Assembly (NCBI RefSeq): GCF_014647535.1
Contig: NZ_BMPJ01000003.1
Span: 62,001 to 126,000 of the forward strand
Length of the DNA stretch: 64,000 nucleotides
Direction of reading: 5' to 3'
Source: Thermus composti
Lineage (GTDB): Bacteria; Deinococcota; Deinococci; Deinococcales; Thermaceae
The first letter of the stretch is position 1; each line of letters begins with the position of its first letter. Under the pieces are notes generated by a model that saw only the letters and a list, made by a program, of their open reading frames with translations, searched no databases and was not told the DNA's origin. This document shows positions 38,387 to 50,259 of the stretch, piece after piece. Position numbers and translations under genes: made by a program.

Positions 38387-38936
38387 AGGGCCAGCGGTAA
38401 AAGTCCCGGTAGAAGCCGAAGACCGCCTCGGCCACCCCCTGCGTCTCGCTGGTGTCCACGTAGACCCAGGGGCGGGGGAGGTCCTTGCGGGGGTAGTGGA
38501 AGAGGCGCACGGGCCTCCGGTGGGCCTTCCCCACCAGCTTGGGGATGCGGCAAAGCTTCAGGGCGGAAAGCACCGCCTGGTGGGTGGCCCGGTGGTCCGG
38601 GTGGACGTCCAAGGGGTCCCAGGTGAGCACCGCATCGGGCTGGAACTCGGCCATGAGCCGGGCCAGGGCCAGCGCCTCCTCCCTCCCCCCGGTGAGGTGG
38701 GTGTCCCGGAAGGGGAGGAAGCGGTACTCGGCCCCGATGAGCCCCGCCACGTGGGCCCCGTGCCCCTCCCGCACCCGGGCCACCTCCGCCTCGGGCGCAT
38801 CCCCGAACTGGCTGGCAAGCTCCCCCTTGGTCATCCAGACCAGCATCACCCGGTCTCCCCGTCGGGCGTGGAGGGCCAGAGTCCCCGCGGCCCCGATCTC
38901 GTCGTCGGGGTGGGCGAACACCGCCATCAGGTTCAT
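38244..38936 (-). CDS. PIG-L/LmbE family deacetylase (BshB-like)
   Basis: A 230-aa zinc deacetylase with the metal motif AVFAHPDDEIGAAGTL at the N-terminus and HPDHRATH (near residue 115), where the further His and Asp residues lie. The family includes BshB, which deacetylates GlcNAc-malate in bacillithiol synthesis; Deinococcus-Thermus bacteria make bacillithiol, so BshB is my preferred role, at moderate confidence. I chose ATG 38936 because TAGACT is 7 nt upstream. The C-terminus FAEAFQMEGAF is typical of the family, which supports this frame through the 143-bp overlap with the ClC gene. It is divergent from aroH. Confidence 0.88.
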   Translation of the reverse strand: MNLMAVFAHPDDEIGAAGTLALHARRGDRVMLVWMTKGELASQFGDAPEAEVARVREGHGAHVAGLIGAEYRFLPFRDTHLTGGREEALALARLMAEFQPDAVLTWDPLDVHPDHRATHQAVLSALKLCRIPKLVGKAHRRPVRLFHYPRKDLPRPWVYVDTSETQGVAEAVFGFYRDFYRWPFTLEEFRARRRLLGLEAGTRFAEAFQMEGAFALPGLPVLPPEDRRPG

Positions 38937-38943
38937 GGAAGCC

Positions 38944-38949
38944 AGTCTA
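38944..38949 (-). promoter_or_regulatory. Leaderless -10 of the PIG-L deacetylase gene
   Basis: TAGACT on the minus strand is 7 nt before the ATG at 38936. For the divergent aroH gene TAGCAT (38979-38984) lies 11 nt before its ATG. Confidence 0.5.
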
Positions 38950-38995
38950 TCCGCCTTGCCCCCCAGGGAAAAACCCCTTAGCATGGGGGCTAACT

Positions 38996-39364
38996 ATGGT
39001 CCGGGGCATCCGTGGCGCCATCACCGTGGAGGAGGACACCCCAGAGGCCATCCACCAGGCCACCCGGGAACTCCTCCTTAGGATGCTGGAGGCAAACGGC
39101 ATCCAAAGCTACGAGGAGCTCGCCGCCATCATCTTCACCGTCACCGAGGACCTCACCTCCGCCTTTCCCGCCGAGGCCGCCCGGCAGATCGGCATGCACC
39201 GGGTGCCCCTCCTCTCCGCCCGGGAGGTGCCGGTGCCGGGAAGCCTTCCCCGGGTGATCCGGGTCCTGGCCCTTTGGAACACCGACACCCCCCAGGAGAA
39301 GGTGCGCCACGTCTACCTCAGGGAGGCGGTGCGGCTCCGGCCCGACCTGGAGAGCGCCCAGTAG
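38996..39364 (+). CDS. aroH: Chorismate mutase, AroH class
   Basis: Chorismate mutase rearranges chorismate to prephenate for Phe and Tyr synthesis. The 122-aa protein is a monofunctional AroH trimer type: VRGIRGAITVEEDT at the N-terminus with the active-site Arg, IFTVTEDLTSAFPAEAAR, the RVPLL-SAREVPV segment and the closing RVIRVLALWNT and HVYLREAV. It differs from the T. thermophilus enzyme I recall at only a few positions. It lies alone between divergent and convergent neighbours. Confidence 0.97.
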   Translation: MVRGIRGAITVEEDTPEAIHQATRELLLRMLEANGIQSYEELAAIIFTVTEDLTSAFPAEAARQIGMHRVPLLSAREVPVPGSLPRVIRVLALWNTDTPQEKVRHVYLREAVRLRPDLESAQ

Positions 39365-39390
39365 CTAAGGGGGGCCCCCCGGTGGGGTAC

Positions 39391-40983
39391 TTAAAGCCCC
39401 AAGACCTCGCCCCAAGGGGTGGGCGCCTTGGGGGCCACGTAGGCGGTGTCCATCTGGGCGAGCTGGAGGCGGCCCGAGTACTCCTCGTTCACCGCCTGCC
39501 AGTAGGTGTACTCCTCAATCACCCAGATCCCCGACTCCCGCCCCCCGTTGCCGCTGGCCTTCACCCCACCGAAGGGGAGGTGGGCCTCGGCCCCCACGGT
39601 GGCGTTGTTCACGCTGGTCATCCCGGCGCGGATCCCCACCTTGAAGAGGTAGGCCCAGTGGCGGTGGTTGGTGTAGATGGCGCTGGATAGGCCATAAGGG
39701 GTGCTGTTGGCCACGGCGATGGCCTCCTCTATCCCGTCCACCTTCACCAGGTTGACCGTGGGCCCGAAGATCTCCTCCTGGAAAAGGCGCATCCCAGGGG
39801 CCGCCTCCCAGACCGTGGGCCAGCCGTAAAGCCCGGCCTCGGGGTCCCCCAGGAAGTGGGGGTAGGGGTTTTCCCGGGTGATCCGGCCCCGGCCGAAGAG
39901 GAGCTTTGCCCCTTCCGCCTCCCCCACCCGGTAGTGCTCCTGCCAGCGGGTGAAGAAGCGCTCGTTGATGAAGGGCCCGTAGGTGACCTCGGGGTGAAGG
40001 AGGGGGTTGCCCACCCGGGTGGCCTCCACCCTTTCCAGGAAGCGCTTCTTAAACTCCTCGTAGATGGGGGCGTCCACCAGGATGTTCCCCGCCGAGGTGC
40101 ACCGCTGCCCCCCGGTGGCGAAGGCGCTCCACCAGGCCCCCTCCACAGCGAGGTCCAAATCGGCGTCCCGCATGACCACCAGGGGGTTCTTGCCCCCAAG
40201 CTCCAGGGTGGGCCTTAGGAGGTTCCGCCCCGCCACCTCCCCGATCCAGCGCCCCACCTGGGTGGAGCCGGTGAAGGCGAACTTCTGGAAGAGGCCCTCG
40301 TCCATGAGCTCCACCATCCACTCTCCCGTGGAGCCCTTTCCCCCGCCGAAGACCACGTTGAGCACGCCCGGGGGCAGGCCCGCCTCCTCAAAGAGCTTGG
40401 CGAAGACGAAGGCGAGGGTGGGGGCGTCCTCGGAAGGCTTCCACACAATGGTGTTCCCCGTGAGCACGGCGGGGATGAGCTTCCAGCTGGGAACGGCGAT
40501 GGGGAAGTTCCCGGCGGTGATGACCCCCACCACCCCCAAGGGCCTGCGGAAGGTGAAAAGCTCCTTGTCCCGCATCTCGCTGGGGACGGTCTGGCCGTAG
40601 AGCCTTCGGCCCTCCGAGGCGAAGAAAAGGGCGGTGTCTATGGCCTCCTGCACGTCCCCCGCCGCCTCCTTGGGGGTCTTGCCCACCTCCCGCACCATGA
40701 GGCGGGTAAGGGTGGGCTTTTCCCGCTCCAGGATCTTCACCAAGTTGAAGAGGACCTGGCCCCGCACGGGCGCCGGGGTCCGGCTCCACTCGGCGAAGGC
40801 CTCCCGGGCCACGAGGGCCGCCTGGCGCACCCGCTCCTTGGAAGCCTCGGGGAAGCGGGCCACCACGTCCTCCCGGTCCGAGGGGTTTCGCCTTTCCCAA
40901 ACCGGGCCCTCGAGGACCTCCTCCCCACCCACCAGGTGGCCGAACTCCAGGGTGTTCCCGTACTTACCAGGAAACGCCTTCAT
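39391..40983 (-). CDS. Aldehyde dehydrogenase with C-terminal tail (ALDH superfamily)
   Basis: The 530-aa NAD(P)-dependent enzyme oxidises aldehydes to acids. Motifs: cofactor-binding VITAGNFPIAVPSWKL and KPSEDAPT, the Rossmann turn FTGSTQVGRWIGE, the general-base Glu in LELGGKNPLV, the nucleophile Cys in GGQRCTSAGN, and EEIFGPTVNLVK. The C-terminal extension (about 500-530, RLQLAQMDTAYVAPKAPTPWGE) matches the tail of the structurally known Thermus ALDH, where it caps the substrate tunnel and lowers specificity. Proline catabolism (P5C dehydrogenase) was considered, but no proline dehydrogenase is nearby. Substrate unknown, probably broad. It ends 26 bp from aroH without a clear terminator. 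Confidence 0.94.
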   Translation of the reverse strand: MKAFPGKYGNTLEFGHLVGGEEVLEGPVWERRNPSDREDVVARFPEASKERVRQAALVAREAFAEWSRTPAPVRGQVLFNLVKILEREKPTLTRLMVREVGKTPKEAAGDVQEAIDTALFFASEGRRLYGQTVPSEMRDKELFTFRRPLGVVGVITAGNFPIAVPSWKLIPAVLTGNTIVWKPSEDAPTLAFVFAKLFEEAGLPPGVLNVVFGGGKGSTGEWMVELMDEGLFQKFAFTGSTQVGRWIGEVAGRNLLRPTLELGGKNPLVVMRDADLDLAVEGAWWSAFATGGQRCTSAGNILVDAPIYEEFKKRFLERVEATRVGNPLLHPEVTYGPFINERFFTRWQEHYRVGEAEGAKLLFGRGRITRENPYPHFLGDPEAGLYGWPTVWEAAPGMRLFQEEIFGPTVNLVKVDGIEEAIAVANSTPYGLSSAIYTNHRHWAYLFKVGIRAGMTSVNNATVGAEAHLPFGGVKASGNGGRESGIWVIEEYTYWQAVNEEYSGRLQLAQMDTAYVAPKAPTPWGEVLGL

Positions 40984-41003
40984 GGGGACCTCCCAGGGGC
41001 ATT

Positions 41004-41504
<501 letters not shown>

Positions 41505-42020
41505 TCACACCTCCACCAGGGTGAGGGCGTTTTCCCCGTAGACTCTCCGCTCGCCCAAGGGGAAGTAGAGGTCCTTGGGGTGCTGGAGGATGTAAAGCCC
41601 CCCCTTCTCCACCAGGCCGCTTTCCAGAAGGGCCTGGAAGGCCTGGGCCAGGTCCAGGGCGTAGGGCGGGGCCATGAAGGCCACGGTGTAGCGCTCCCCC
41701 TTGGCCCTGGCCTCGGGCAGGAAGACCTCCACCGGCAAGGGCACGATGCGCACGGCAAGCCCGGCCCGCCGGGCGTTTTCCCGCAGGAGGCGGACCGCCT
41801 CCGGGTCCTTGTCCACCAAGGTGGTCTGCCAGCCCTCGCTGGCCGCCTCGAGGCCCACCGCCCCGCTCCCGGCGTAGAGGTCCAGAAAACGCCCCTTGGC
41901 GGGGTAGCGGAGGCGTAGGTAGTCAAAGAGGGCCTTCCTGAGCCGCACGGGGGAAGGCCGGGCCGAGGCGGGCACCTTCAGGGGAACCCCCTTGGCCTTG
42001 CCGCCCAGGATCCGCAACAC
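41505..42020 (-). CDS. rsmD: 16S rRNA (guanine-966 N2)-methyltransferase RsmD family
   Basis: The 171-aa protein has the RsmD start RILGGKAKGVPLKVP and the RPSPVRLRKALFDYLR segment, the SAM motif FLDLYAGSGAVGLEAASEG and the late QHPKDLYFPLGERRVYGE. The catalytic motif usually written (D/N)PPY/F reads MAPPY here: the acidic or amide residue is replaced by Ala. The T. thermophilus homologue I remember has the same change, so it is a lineage trait rather than damage. It starts at GTG 42020, with TAAGCT (42027-42032) 6 nt upstream, overlapping the stop of the transporter gene. Confidence 0.92.
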   Translation of the reverse strand: MLRILGGKAKGVPLKVPASARPSPVRLRKALFDYLRLRYPAKGRFLDLYAGSGAVGLEAASEGWQTTLVDKDPEAVRLLRENARRAGLAVRIVPLPVEVFLPEARAKGERYTVAFMAPPYALDLAQAFQALLESGLVEKGGLYILQHPKDLYFPLGERRVYGENALTLVEV

Positions 42021-42029
42021 GCCCTTAGC

Positions 42030-43514
42030 TTAAAGCTCCAGGACCAGCCGGCAAAGCCTCTCTATCCCTGAGGCCATCTCCTCTAGGGTGAGGAGGAGGT
42101 CCAAATGGGCCAAGGTGGTGGCCCGGGACTCAGGCCGCCCCCCCTCGAGGCGGGCCAGGTGGGCCCGGCGAAGCCGGTTCAGGAAGGCGGCGAAGGCCTC
42201 GGAACCCCTGATGACCTCCTCCGCCAAGGCCTTCTCCCCCGTGCCCAAAGCCGCCGAAAGGAGCTCCATCCGCCGGAGCACCCCCCGGGCGGCCTCCAGG
42301 AGGTCCTCCTTGCCCTCGGGGCTAAAGGTGAGGCCCTGGGCCCAAAGCTTTTCCGCCTGGCGCACCACCCGCCGCACCAAGTCCCCGAGGTGCTCCAGCT
42401 CCGAGGCCATGACGAAGAAGCGCACCGCCCGCTCGTCCTGGGTGCGGGTGGAAAGCTCGGCGGTGTAGAGGACCACCTCCCGGGTGAGGCGGTCCACCTT
42501 CTCCTCCAAGGGGGCAAGCTCCCCCTCACCCCCCTCCTCCTGGGCCAGAACCCGCACCGCCTGGGAAAGCATGCCCCGCACCGCGTCCGCCACCCGGGCC
42601 AGCTCCCGCTGCACCAGGGCGAAGGCGAGGCCTGGGGTTTCCAAAGCCTCCCGGGACAGGTATTTAGGCGCCACGCCCCGCTTGGGGAAAAGCCGCTCCA
42701 CGAGGCGCCCGTACCCCTCCGCCAAAGGGAGGAAGCCCAGGGCGAAGACCAGGTGAACGAGAAGGTGAAACCCCACCACCCCCAAAGGAGCAAGCCAGGG
42801 CAAGAGGAAGAGGAAGGGCCAGGCCAAGAGGAAGCGATGCAGGAAAAGGGCCACGCCCAAGGGCAAGGCCTCCCGCCGCCCCGAGGCGTAGGCGATCAGA
42901 AGCACTCCCGAGACCCCGACCCCGGCCCCCAGGGCCATCCCCCCCTCCAGGCCCAAGGCCGGGACCAAGGCCAAGGCCAAGGCCGCCACCCCGTTGGCGG
43001 TGCCCAGGAAAAAGCCCAGCAGGAGCCCCACCGCGAAAAGCCCCAGGGGGTGGGGCCCTAGGAGGGCGAGAAGGGGGGCCACGCCCTCTAGACCCTGACC
43101 CATTCGGAGGAAACCCCAAAAAAGGAGGCCAAGCCCCATGAGGAAGAGCCCCACCCGGCGCAGACGGGGAAAAAGGAGCCATGGAAGCCCCAAGACCAAA
43201 AGGGCCTCCGCCACCCCCTCCCGGGCCAGGGCCACCACCCCCACCCAGAGGGTGGCCCCGGCAGTGGCGGCTAAGGAGAGCAGGGCCGCCTGCCCCAGGC
43301 CCACCACCCCGCTTTCCAAAAGCCCCAGGGCCAGGAGGGAAAACCCCGTGCCGCTCCCCGAGACAAGCCCCAAGAGAAACCCCCAAAGAAGGACGCCCCA
43401 GGGCCGGGAAAGGGCAAAGGAGAGGAGGTGGCGCCTCGCCTTCAGGGCGGAAAGCCCCTCCCCCACCAGGTGAAGCCCCAAAAGCAAAAGGGCCAGCCCC
43501 GCCGCAAAACCCAC
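42030..43514 (-). CDS. Na/Pi cotransporter family protein with PhoU-like domain
   Basis: A 494-aa protein with an N-terminal membrane half (about 1-275, eight or more spans), including two related inverted segments: [24 protein letters not shown] and [20 protein letters not shown]-type sequence, which correspond to the QSS/Ser-rich repeats of NptA-type transporters though the glutamines are lost. The C-terminal half (about 300-494) is helical and charged like PhoU ([20 protein letters not shown]). The family takes up phosphate or acts as a phosphate exporter or regulator. The start is GTG 43514, with TATACT 6 nt upstream, directly behind the tRNA terminator. Confidence 0.85.
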   Translation of the reverse strand: MGFAAGLALLLLGLHLVGEGLSALKARRHLLSFALSRPWGVLLWGFLLGLVSGSGTGFSLLALGLLESGVVGLGQAALLSLAATAGATLWVGVVALAREGVAEALLVLGLPWLLFPRLRRVGLFLMGLGLLFWGFLRMGQGLEGVAPLLALLGPHPLGLFAVGLLLGFFLGTANGVAALALALVPALGLEGGMALGAGVGVSGVLLIAYASGRREALPLGVALFLHRFLLAWPFLFLLPWLAPLGVVGFHLLVHLVFALGFLPLAEGYGRLVERLFPKRGVAPKYLSREALETPGLAFALVQRELARVADAVRGMLSQAVRVLAQEEGGEGELAPLEEKVDRLTREVVLYTAELSTRTQDERAVRFFVMASELEHLGDLVRRVVRQAEKLWAQGLTFSPEGKEDLLEAARGVLRRMELLSAALGTGEKALAEEVIRGSEAFAAFLNRLRRAHLARLEGGRPESRATTLAHLDLLLTLEEMASGIERLCRLVLEL

Positions 43515-43520
43515 GCCCGA

Positions 43521-43526
43521 AGTATA
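43521..43526 (-). promoter_or_regulatory. Leaderless -10 of the Na/Pi-type transporter gene
   Basis: TATACT on the minus strand lies 6 nt before the GTG at 43514 and begins within a few bases of the tRNA terminator, so the transporter is probably expressed independently of the tRNA. Confidence 0.55.
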
Positions 43527-43529
43527 CGG

Positions 43530-43551
43530 AAAAGCCGGCCTTTCGGCCGGC
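43530..43551 (-). terminator. Terminator of tRNA-Pro
   Basis: On the minus strand GCCGGCC-GAAA-GGCCGGC is followed by TTTT. The GAAA tetraloop makes a very stable hairpin, 26 nt after the tRNA CCA end. Confidence 0.88.
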
Positions 43552-43576
43552 CCCTAGGCGCGCTTGCGCGCGAACC

Positions 43577-46426
<2,850 letters not shown>

Positions 46427-46427
46427 G

Positions 46428-47729
46428 CTACTTGCCCACGCAGAAGTTCTGGAAGACCCGGGCCACCACCGCCTCGGCCACCCGGCCCTCCCCCCTGAGG
46501 GAGGCCAGGGCCTCGAGGGCCTCCTCCAAGGCGAGCCCCATGAGGTCCTGGGGCAGGCCCAAGGCCTCCTTTAGGCGCTCCTTGGCCTTAAGGAGGGCCT
46601 CGGCCTGGCGCTCCGTGAGGAGCACCTCTCCCCCCTCCTTCCCCAAAAGGGCCTCCTTCAGGGCCTCCTTGAGGCGGTCCAGGCCTTCTCCCGTGAGGCT
46701 GGAGACGGGGATAAAGGCCGGGTCCTCCCAGGCCGGGGGGAGGTCGGCCTTGGTGGCCACCTTCAGGGTCCGCTCCCAGGGCAAGGGGGGCGGGGCGGGC
46801 TTGGGAGCCGAGCGGTCCACCACGTAGAGGACCAGGTCGGCTTCCTCGGCGATCCTTAGGGCCCGCTCCACCCCCATCCGCTCCACGGGGTCCTCCGTCT
46901 CCCGCACCCCGGCGGTGTCCACCGCCACCAGGGGGATGCCGAAAAGCTCCAGGGGGGCCTCCAGGTAGTCCCGGGTGGTGCCGGGGATGGGGGAAACAAG
47001 GGCCCGCTCGTAGCCCAAAAGGGCGTTTAAAAGGGAGCTCTTCCCGGCGTTGGGAGCCCCGATCAGGGCAAGCCGCGCTCCTTTCTGCGCCAGGCGGGAG
47101 GCCTTAGCCTGGGAAAGGAGGGCCTCCACCTCGGCGAGGACCTCCCTTATGGCCTTTTCCGCCTCCAAGGGCTCCACCCCCTCCTCGGGGTAGTCCAAAA
47201 GGGCCTGGATGTGGGCGAGGAGGTCCAAAAGCCTTTCCTCCAGGGCCGCTATCCGGCGGGAAAGGGCCCCCTCCAAGGCCCTTAGGGCCTGCCTTCTCGC
47301 AAGCTCCCCTTCTGCCTCAATGAGGGCCAAGACCGCCTCCGCCTGGGCCAGGTCCAGCTTGCCGTTCAGGTAGGCCCGGAAGGTGAACTCCCCAGGCCCC
47401 GCAAGCCTCGCCCCGGCCTCGAGGAGGACCTCCAAAACCCGCCTCAGCACCGCCGGGGAGCCGTGGGTGTGGAACTCTGCTGCGTCCTCCCCCGTGTAGG
47501 ACCTGGGGGCCCGAAAGACGAGGAGGAGGGCCTGGTCAATGGCCTCTCCCGTCTTCGGGTCCACCACCTCGCCAAAGGTGAAGTGGCCCCCTTTTAGCCC
47601 TCTCGGGTCCTTGCCCCGCCAGACCCTCGCGGCGACCTCCAAGGCCCCCTCCCCGGAAAGCCGCACCACCCCGATGGCCCCCTTCCCGGGGGGCGTGGCC
47701 ACGGCGCAGATGGGGTCACGAATCCGCAT
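46428..47729 (-). CDS. mnmE: tRNA modification GTPase MnmE
   Basis: MnmE with MnmG modifies the wobble uridine of several tRNAs. The 433-aa protein has the folate-binding N-terminal domain (DPICAVATPPGKGAIGVVRLSG), a helical domain interrupted by the G domain: G1 IGAPNAGKSSLLNALLG, G2 PGTTRD, G3 DTAG, G4 KADL (TKAD type), and the C-terminal FQNFCVGK with the essential cysteine. I chose ATG 47729 (MRIRDPICA); an earlier in-frame start reads only the end of the antiporter gene, which it overlaps by 14 bases. An MnmD-like methyltransferase, a later enzyme of the pathway, is at 31153. Confidence 0.96.
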   Translation of the reverse strand: MRIRDPICAVATPPGKGAIGVVRLSGEGALEVAARVWRGKDPRGLKGGHFTFGEVVDPKTGEAIDQALLLVFRAPRSYTGEDAAEFHTHGSPAVLRRVLEVLLEAGARLAGPGEFTFRAYLNGKLDLAQAEAVLALIEAEGELARRQALRALEGALSRRIAALEERLLDLLAHIQALLDYPEEGVEPLEAEKAIREVLAEVEALLSQAKASRLAQKGARLALIGAPNAGKSSLLNALLGYERALVSPIPGTTRDYLEAPLELFGIPLVAVDTAGVRETEDPVERMGVERALRIAEEADLVLYVVDRSAPKPAPPPLPWERTLKVATKADLPPAWEDPAFIPVSSLTGEGLDRLKEALKEALLGKEGGEVLLTERQAEALLKAKERLKEALGLPQDLMGLALEEALEALASLRGEGRVAEAVVARVFQNFCVGK

Positions 47730-48927
47730 CCTCGGCCTCCTTCTCCAGGCCGAGCCATCGGGCCGCAAGCCCCAAGGTGGGCCCCTGAATGGCCACGGAA
47801 AAGAGCACGATGAAGAAGACCAGGTTAAAGAGGGTATGGGCCTCAGGAACCCCGGCCAGGAGCGGGTAGGTGGCGAGCACGATGGGCACCGCCCCCCTCA
47901 GGCCCACCCACCCCACGAGGAGGATCTCCCGCCAGGACCACGACCGCCGAAAGGGTAAAAGGCAAAGGGCCACCGCCAAGGGCCGGGCCACGAACATGAG
48001 GAAGAGGGCCACGAGGGTCCCCTGAAGGGCCACCCCGGGAAGCTGGGAGGGGAAGACCAATAGGCCCAGCACCAAGAACATCACCACCTGCATGATCCAG
48101 GCCACGCCGTCGTGGAAGAGGAGGAGCTCGTCCTTGTGCTTCAAGGAGGCATTGCCCACCACCAACCCCGCCACGTACACGGCGACAAAACCGCTTCCCC
48201 CTAAGACGGCGGTAAAGCCGTAGGTGAAAAGGACCAGGGCAAAGCTCAGAAGGAGCCTCAAACCCCGGTACTGGAAGCCGAATCGGTCCCAAGCCCAAGC
48301 GATGACCCGACCCAGGGCATACCCTAGGGCCAGGCCCAGGCCCAGCTGTTTGAGCCCCATCCACACCAGGTCCCCCGGCCGGGCCCCGCCCTGGAGGAGG
48401 GCGATAAAGCCTACGGTGAGCAGGACAGCCATGGGGTCGTTCATTCCCGATTCCAGCTCCAGAAGGGCCTTAAGCCGTTCCCTAAGCCGCACCCCCTGGG
48501 CCCGGAGGATGCTGAACACGGCGGCCGCATCCGTGGAGGAGGGGATGGCCCCGAGCAGGAACCCCAGAAGTGGAGGAAACCCCAGTACCAGGCTGGCGAA
48601 GAGGCCCACCAGCAAGGAGGTGAGGACGACCCCCAAGGTGGCGAGCACCATGCCGGGCCAAAAGACCGGGCGCACCCGGGTCCACTCCGTGTCCAAACCG
48701 CCGGAAAACAGGATGAAGGCCAGGGCCATCACCCCAAGGCCTTGGGCCAGGCGGGCATCGTCAAAGTAGATGCCCCCGGGACCGTCAGACCCGGCCAGCA
48801 TCCCCAGGGCGAGGAAGAAAAGCAGGGCGGGGATGCCGAACCGCTGGGAAACCCGGTTCAGGAGAATGCTCAAAAGAAGGAGGACCGAGCTCCCAAACAA
48901 AAAGAGGTCAGCGGAGGTGCTGGCCAT
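47716..48927 (-). CDS. CPA1-type cation/proton antiporter (NhaP2-like membrane domain)
   Basis: A 403-aa membrane protein with about 12-13 spans. Key ion-site motifs of NhaP-type carriers are present: ALAFILFSGGLDTEW, GAIPSSTDAAAVFSIL, LELESGMNDPMAVLLT (the ND motif), and VGLRGAVPIVLATYP. It resembles K+/H+ or Na+/H+ antiporters of the NhaP2/CvrA type but lacks their C-terminal TrkA-C and CorC-like domains. Codon use is slightly less G/C biased than in neighbours. It starts at ATG 48927 with TAAAAT 6 nt upstream that overlaps the hemL stop. Confidence 0.92.
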   Translation of the reverse strand: MASTSADLFLFGSSVLLLLSILLNRVSQRFGIPALLFFLALGMLAGSDGPGGIYFDDARLAQGLGVMALAFILFSGGLDTEWTRVRPVFWPGMVLATLGVVLTSLLVGLFASLVLGFPPLLGFLLGAIPSSTDAAAVFSILRAQGVRLRERLKALLELESGMNDPMAVLLTVGFIALLQGGARPGDLVWMGLKQLGLGLALGYALGRVIAWAWDRFGFQYRGLRLLLSFALVLFTYGFTAVLGGSGFVAVYVAGLVVGNASLKHKDELLLFHDGVAWIMQVVMFLVLGLLVFPSQLPGVALQGTLVALFLMFVARPLAVALCLLPFRRSWSWREILLVGWVGLRGAVPIVLATYPLLAGVPEAHTLFNLVFFIVLFSVAIQGPTLGLAARWLGLEKEAEDADS

Positions 48928-48933
48928 GCCCCC

Positions 48934-48939
48934 ATTTTA
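48934..48939 (-). promoter_or_regulatory. Leaderless -10 of the antiporter gene, overlapping the hemL stop
   Basis: On the minus strand TAAAAT begins with the hemL TAA stop codon and ends 6 nt before the antiporter ATG. Confidence 0.5.
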
Positions 48940-50211
48940 AAGGGCTTCGTCCAGCGCCTCTAGGGTCTTTTCCACCTCCAGGTCCGTGTGGGCCACGGAG
49001 AGGAAGGCCGCCTCAAAGTTGGAGGGAGGCCAGTAAATGCCCCGGTCCAAGAGGCCGTGGAAGAAGCGCTTGAAAAGCTCCGTGTCCGTGCGCTTGGCGT
49101 CCTGGAAGGTGACCACGGGGCCTTCAGTGAAGAAGAGGGTGAGCATGGAGCCCATGCGGTTCACCGCGTGGGGAACGCCCTTTTGCGAGAGCACCTCCCT
49201 AAGGCCCGCCTCCAGCTTAGCCCCCAGGTCCTCGAGGTAGCGGTAGTAGCCGGGGTTTTCCTCCAGGATCTCCAGGGTGGCAAGCCCCGCCGCCATGGCC
49301 AAGGGGTTCCCGGAAAGGGTCCCCGCCTGGTAGACGGGGCCCAAGGGGGCCACCTTCTCCATGACCTCCCGCCTTCCCCCGTAGGCGGCGGCGGGAAGCC
49401 CCCCGCCCAGGATCTTGCCCAGGGTGATGAGGTCGGGCTTCAAGCCCAAGCGCTCCGTGGCCCCGCCAAAGGCCAGGCGGAAGCCCGTCATCACCTCGTC
49501 GGCGATGAGGAGGACGCCGTAGTCCTTGGCCTCGTGGAGGGCCTTTAGGAAGTCCTCCGTGGGGAGGAGAACCCCGGCGTTTCCCACCACCGGCTCAAAG
49601 ATGATGGCGGCGATCTCCTCGCCCCGGCTTCGCAAAAGCTCCCTAAGCCCCTCGGGGTCGTTGTAGTCCAGGACCAGGGTGAGCTTGGCGTATTCCTCGG
49701 GCACCCCGGCGGAAGAGGGCACGCCGAAGGTGAGGGCCCCCGAGCCCGCCTCCACCAAAAGGCCGTCCGCGTGGCCGTGGTAGTTCCCCCGGAACTTGAC
49801 GATGTAGGGCCTATTCGTGTACCCCCGGGCAAGGCGGAGGGCGCTCATGGTGGCCTCCGTCCCCGAGTTCACGAAGCGCACCAGGTCCACCCCGGGGTAG
49901 GCCCGCTTGACCTTTTTCGCCAGGGCCACCTCCAAGGGGCTTGGCGCCCCGAAGGTGAGGCCTTTTTCCAGGGTCTCCCGCACCCGGGCGAGGACCCTGG
50001 GGTGGGCGTGGCCCAGGATCAGGGGTCCCCAGCTCATCACGTAGTCCACGTAGCGGTTGCCGTCGGCGTCAAAGACGTAGGCCCCCTCGCCCCGCACCAG
50101 AAAGGGCGGGGTGCCCCCCACCGCCTTGAAGGCCCGCACCGGGCTAGAGACCCCGCCCGGGATGTGCCGCTTCGCCTCTTGGAAGTAGGCCTCGGAGATG
50201 GGCCGCTCCAT
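48937..50211 (-). CDS. hemL: Glutamate-1-semialdehyde 2,1-aminomutase
   Basis: HemL forms 5-aminolevulinate for heme and cobamide synthesis. The 424-aa PLP enzyme has IPGGVSSPVRAFKAVGG, GPLILGHAHP, VNSGTEATMSALRLARGYT, the FRGNYHGHADGLLVEAGSG region, DEVMTGFRLA and the PLP lysine in TLGKILGGGLPAAAYGG, then YQAGTLSGNPLAMAAGL. The start is ATG 50211, matching the known Thermus protein and giving TAGAGT 7 nt upstream; an in-frame start 11 codons earlier lies upstream of this -10. Divergent from the SMR gene. Confidence 0.97.
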   Translation of the reverse strand: MERPISEAYFQEAKRHIPGGVSSPVRAFKAVGGTPPFLVRGEGAYVFDADGNRYVDYVMSWGPLILGHAHPRVLARVRETLEKGLTFGAPSPLEVALAKKVKRAYPGVDLVRFVNSGTEATMSALRLARGYTNRPYIVKFRGNYHGHADGLLVEAGSGALTFGVPSSAGVPEEYAKLTLVLDYNDPEGLRELLRSRGEEIAAIIFEPVVGNAGVLLPTEDFLKALHEAKDYGVLLIADEVMTGFRLAFGGATERLGLKPDLITLGKILGGGLPAAAYGGRREVMEKVAPLGPVYQAGTLSGNPLAMAAGLATLEILEENPGYYRYLEDLGAKLEAGLREVLSQKGVPHAVNRMGSMLTLFFTEGPVVTFQDAKRTDTELFKRFFHGLLDRGIYWPPSNFEAAFLSVAHTDLEVEKTLEALDEAL

Positions 50212-50218
50212 GTCCCCC

Positions 50219-50224
50219 ACTCTA
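50219..50224 (-). promoter_or_regulatory. Leaderless -10 of hemL
   Basis: TAGAGT on the minus strand lies 7 nt before the hemL ATG. For the divergent SMR gene TAGCCT (50247-50252) lies 7 nt before its ATG; that hexamer is weaker. Confidence 0.5.
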
Positions 50225-50259
50225 GCGGCTAAGGGCCGCCCCAAGGTAGCCTTAGGGGG

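Noticed and set aside
39370-39381. GGGGGGCCCCCC palindrome after aroH as a terminator
   Set aside because: It has no loop and no T-run on either strand; a transcript end here cannot be supported.
39391-40983. Call of 1-pyrroline-5-carboxylate dehydrogenase (putA half)
   Set aside because: The length and C-terminal tail match the broad-specificity Thermus aldehyde dehydrogenase, and no proline dehydrogenase gene is adjacent.
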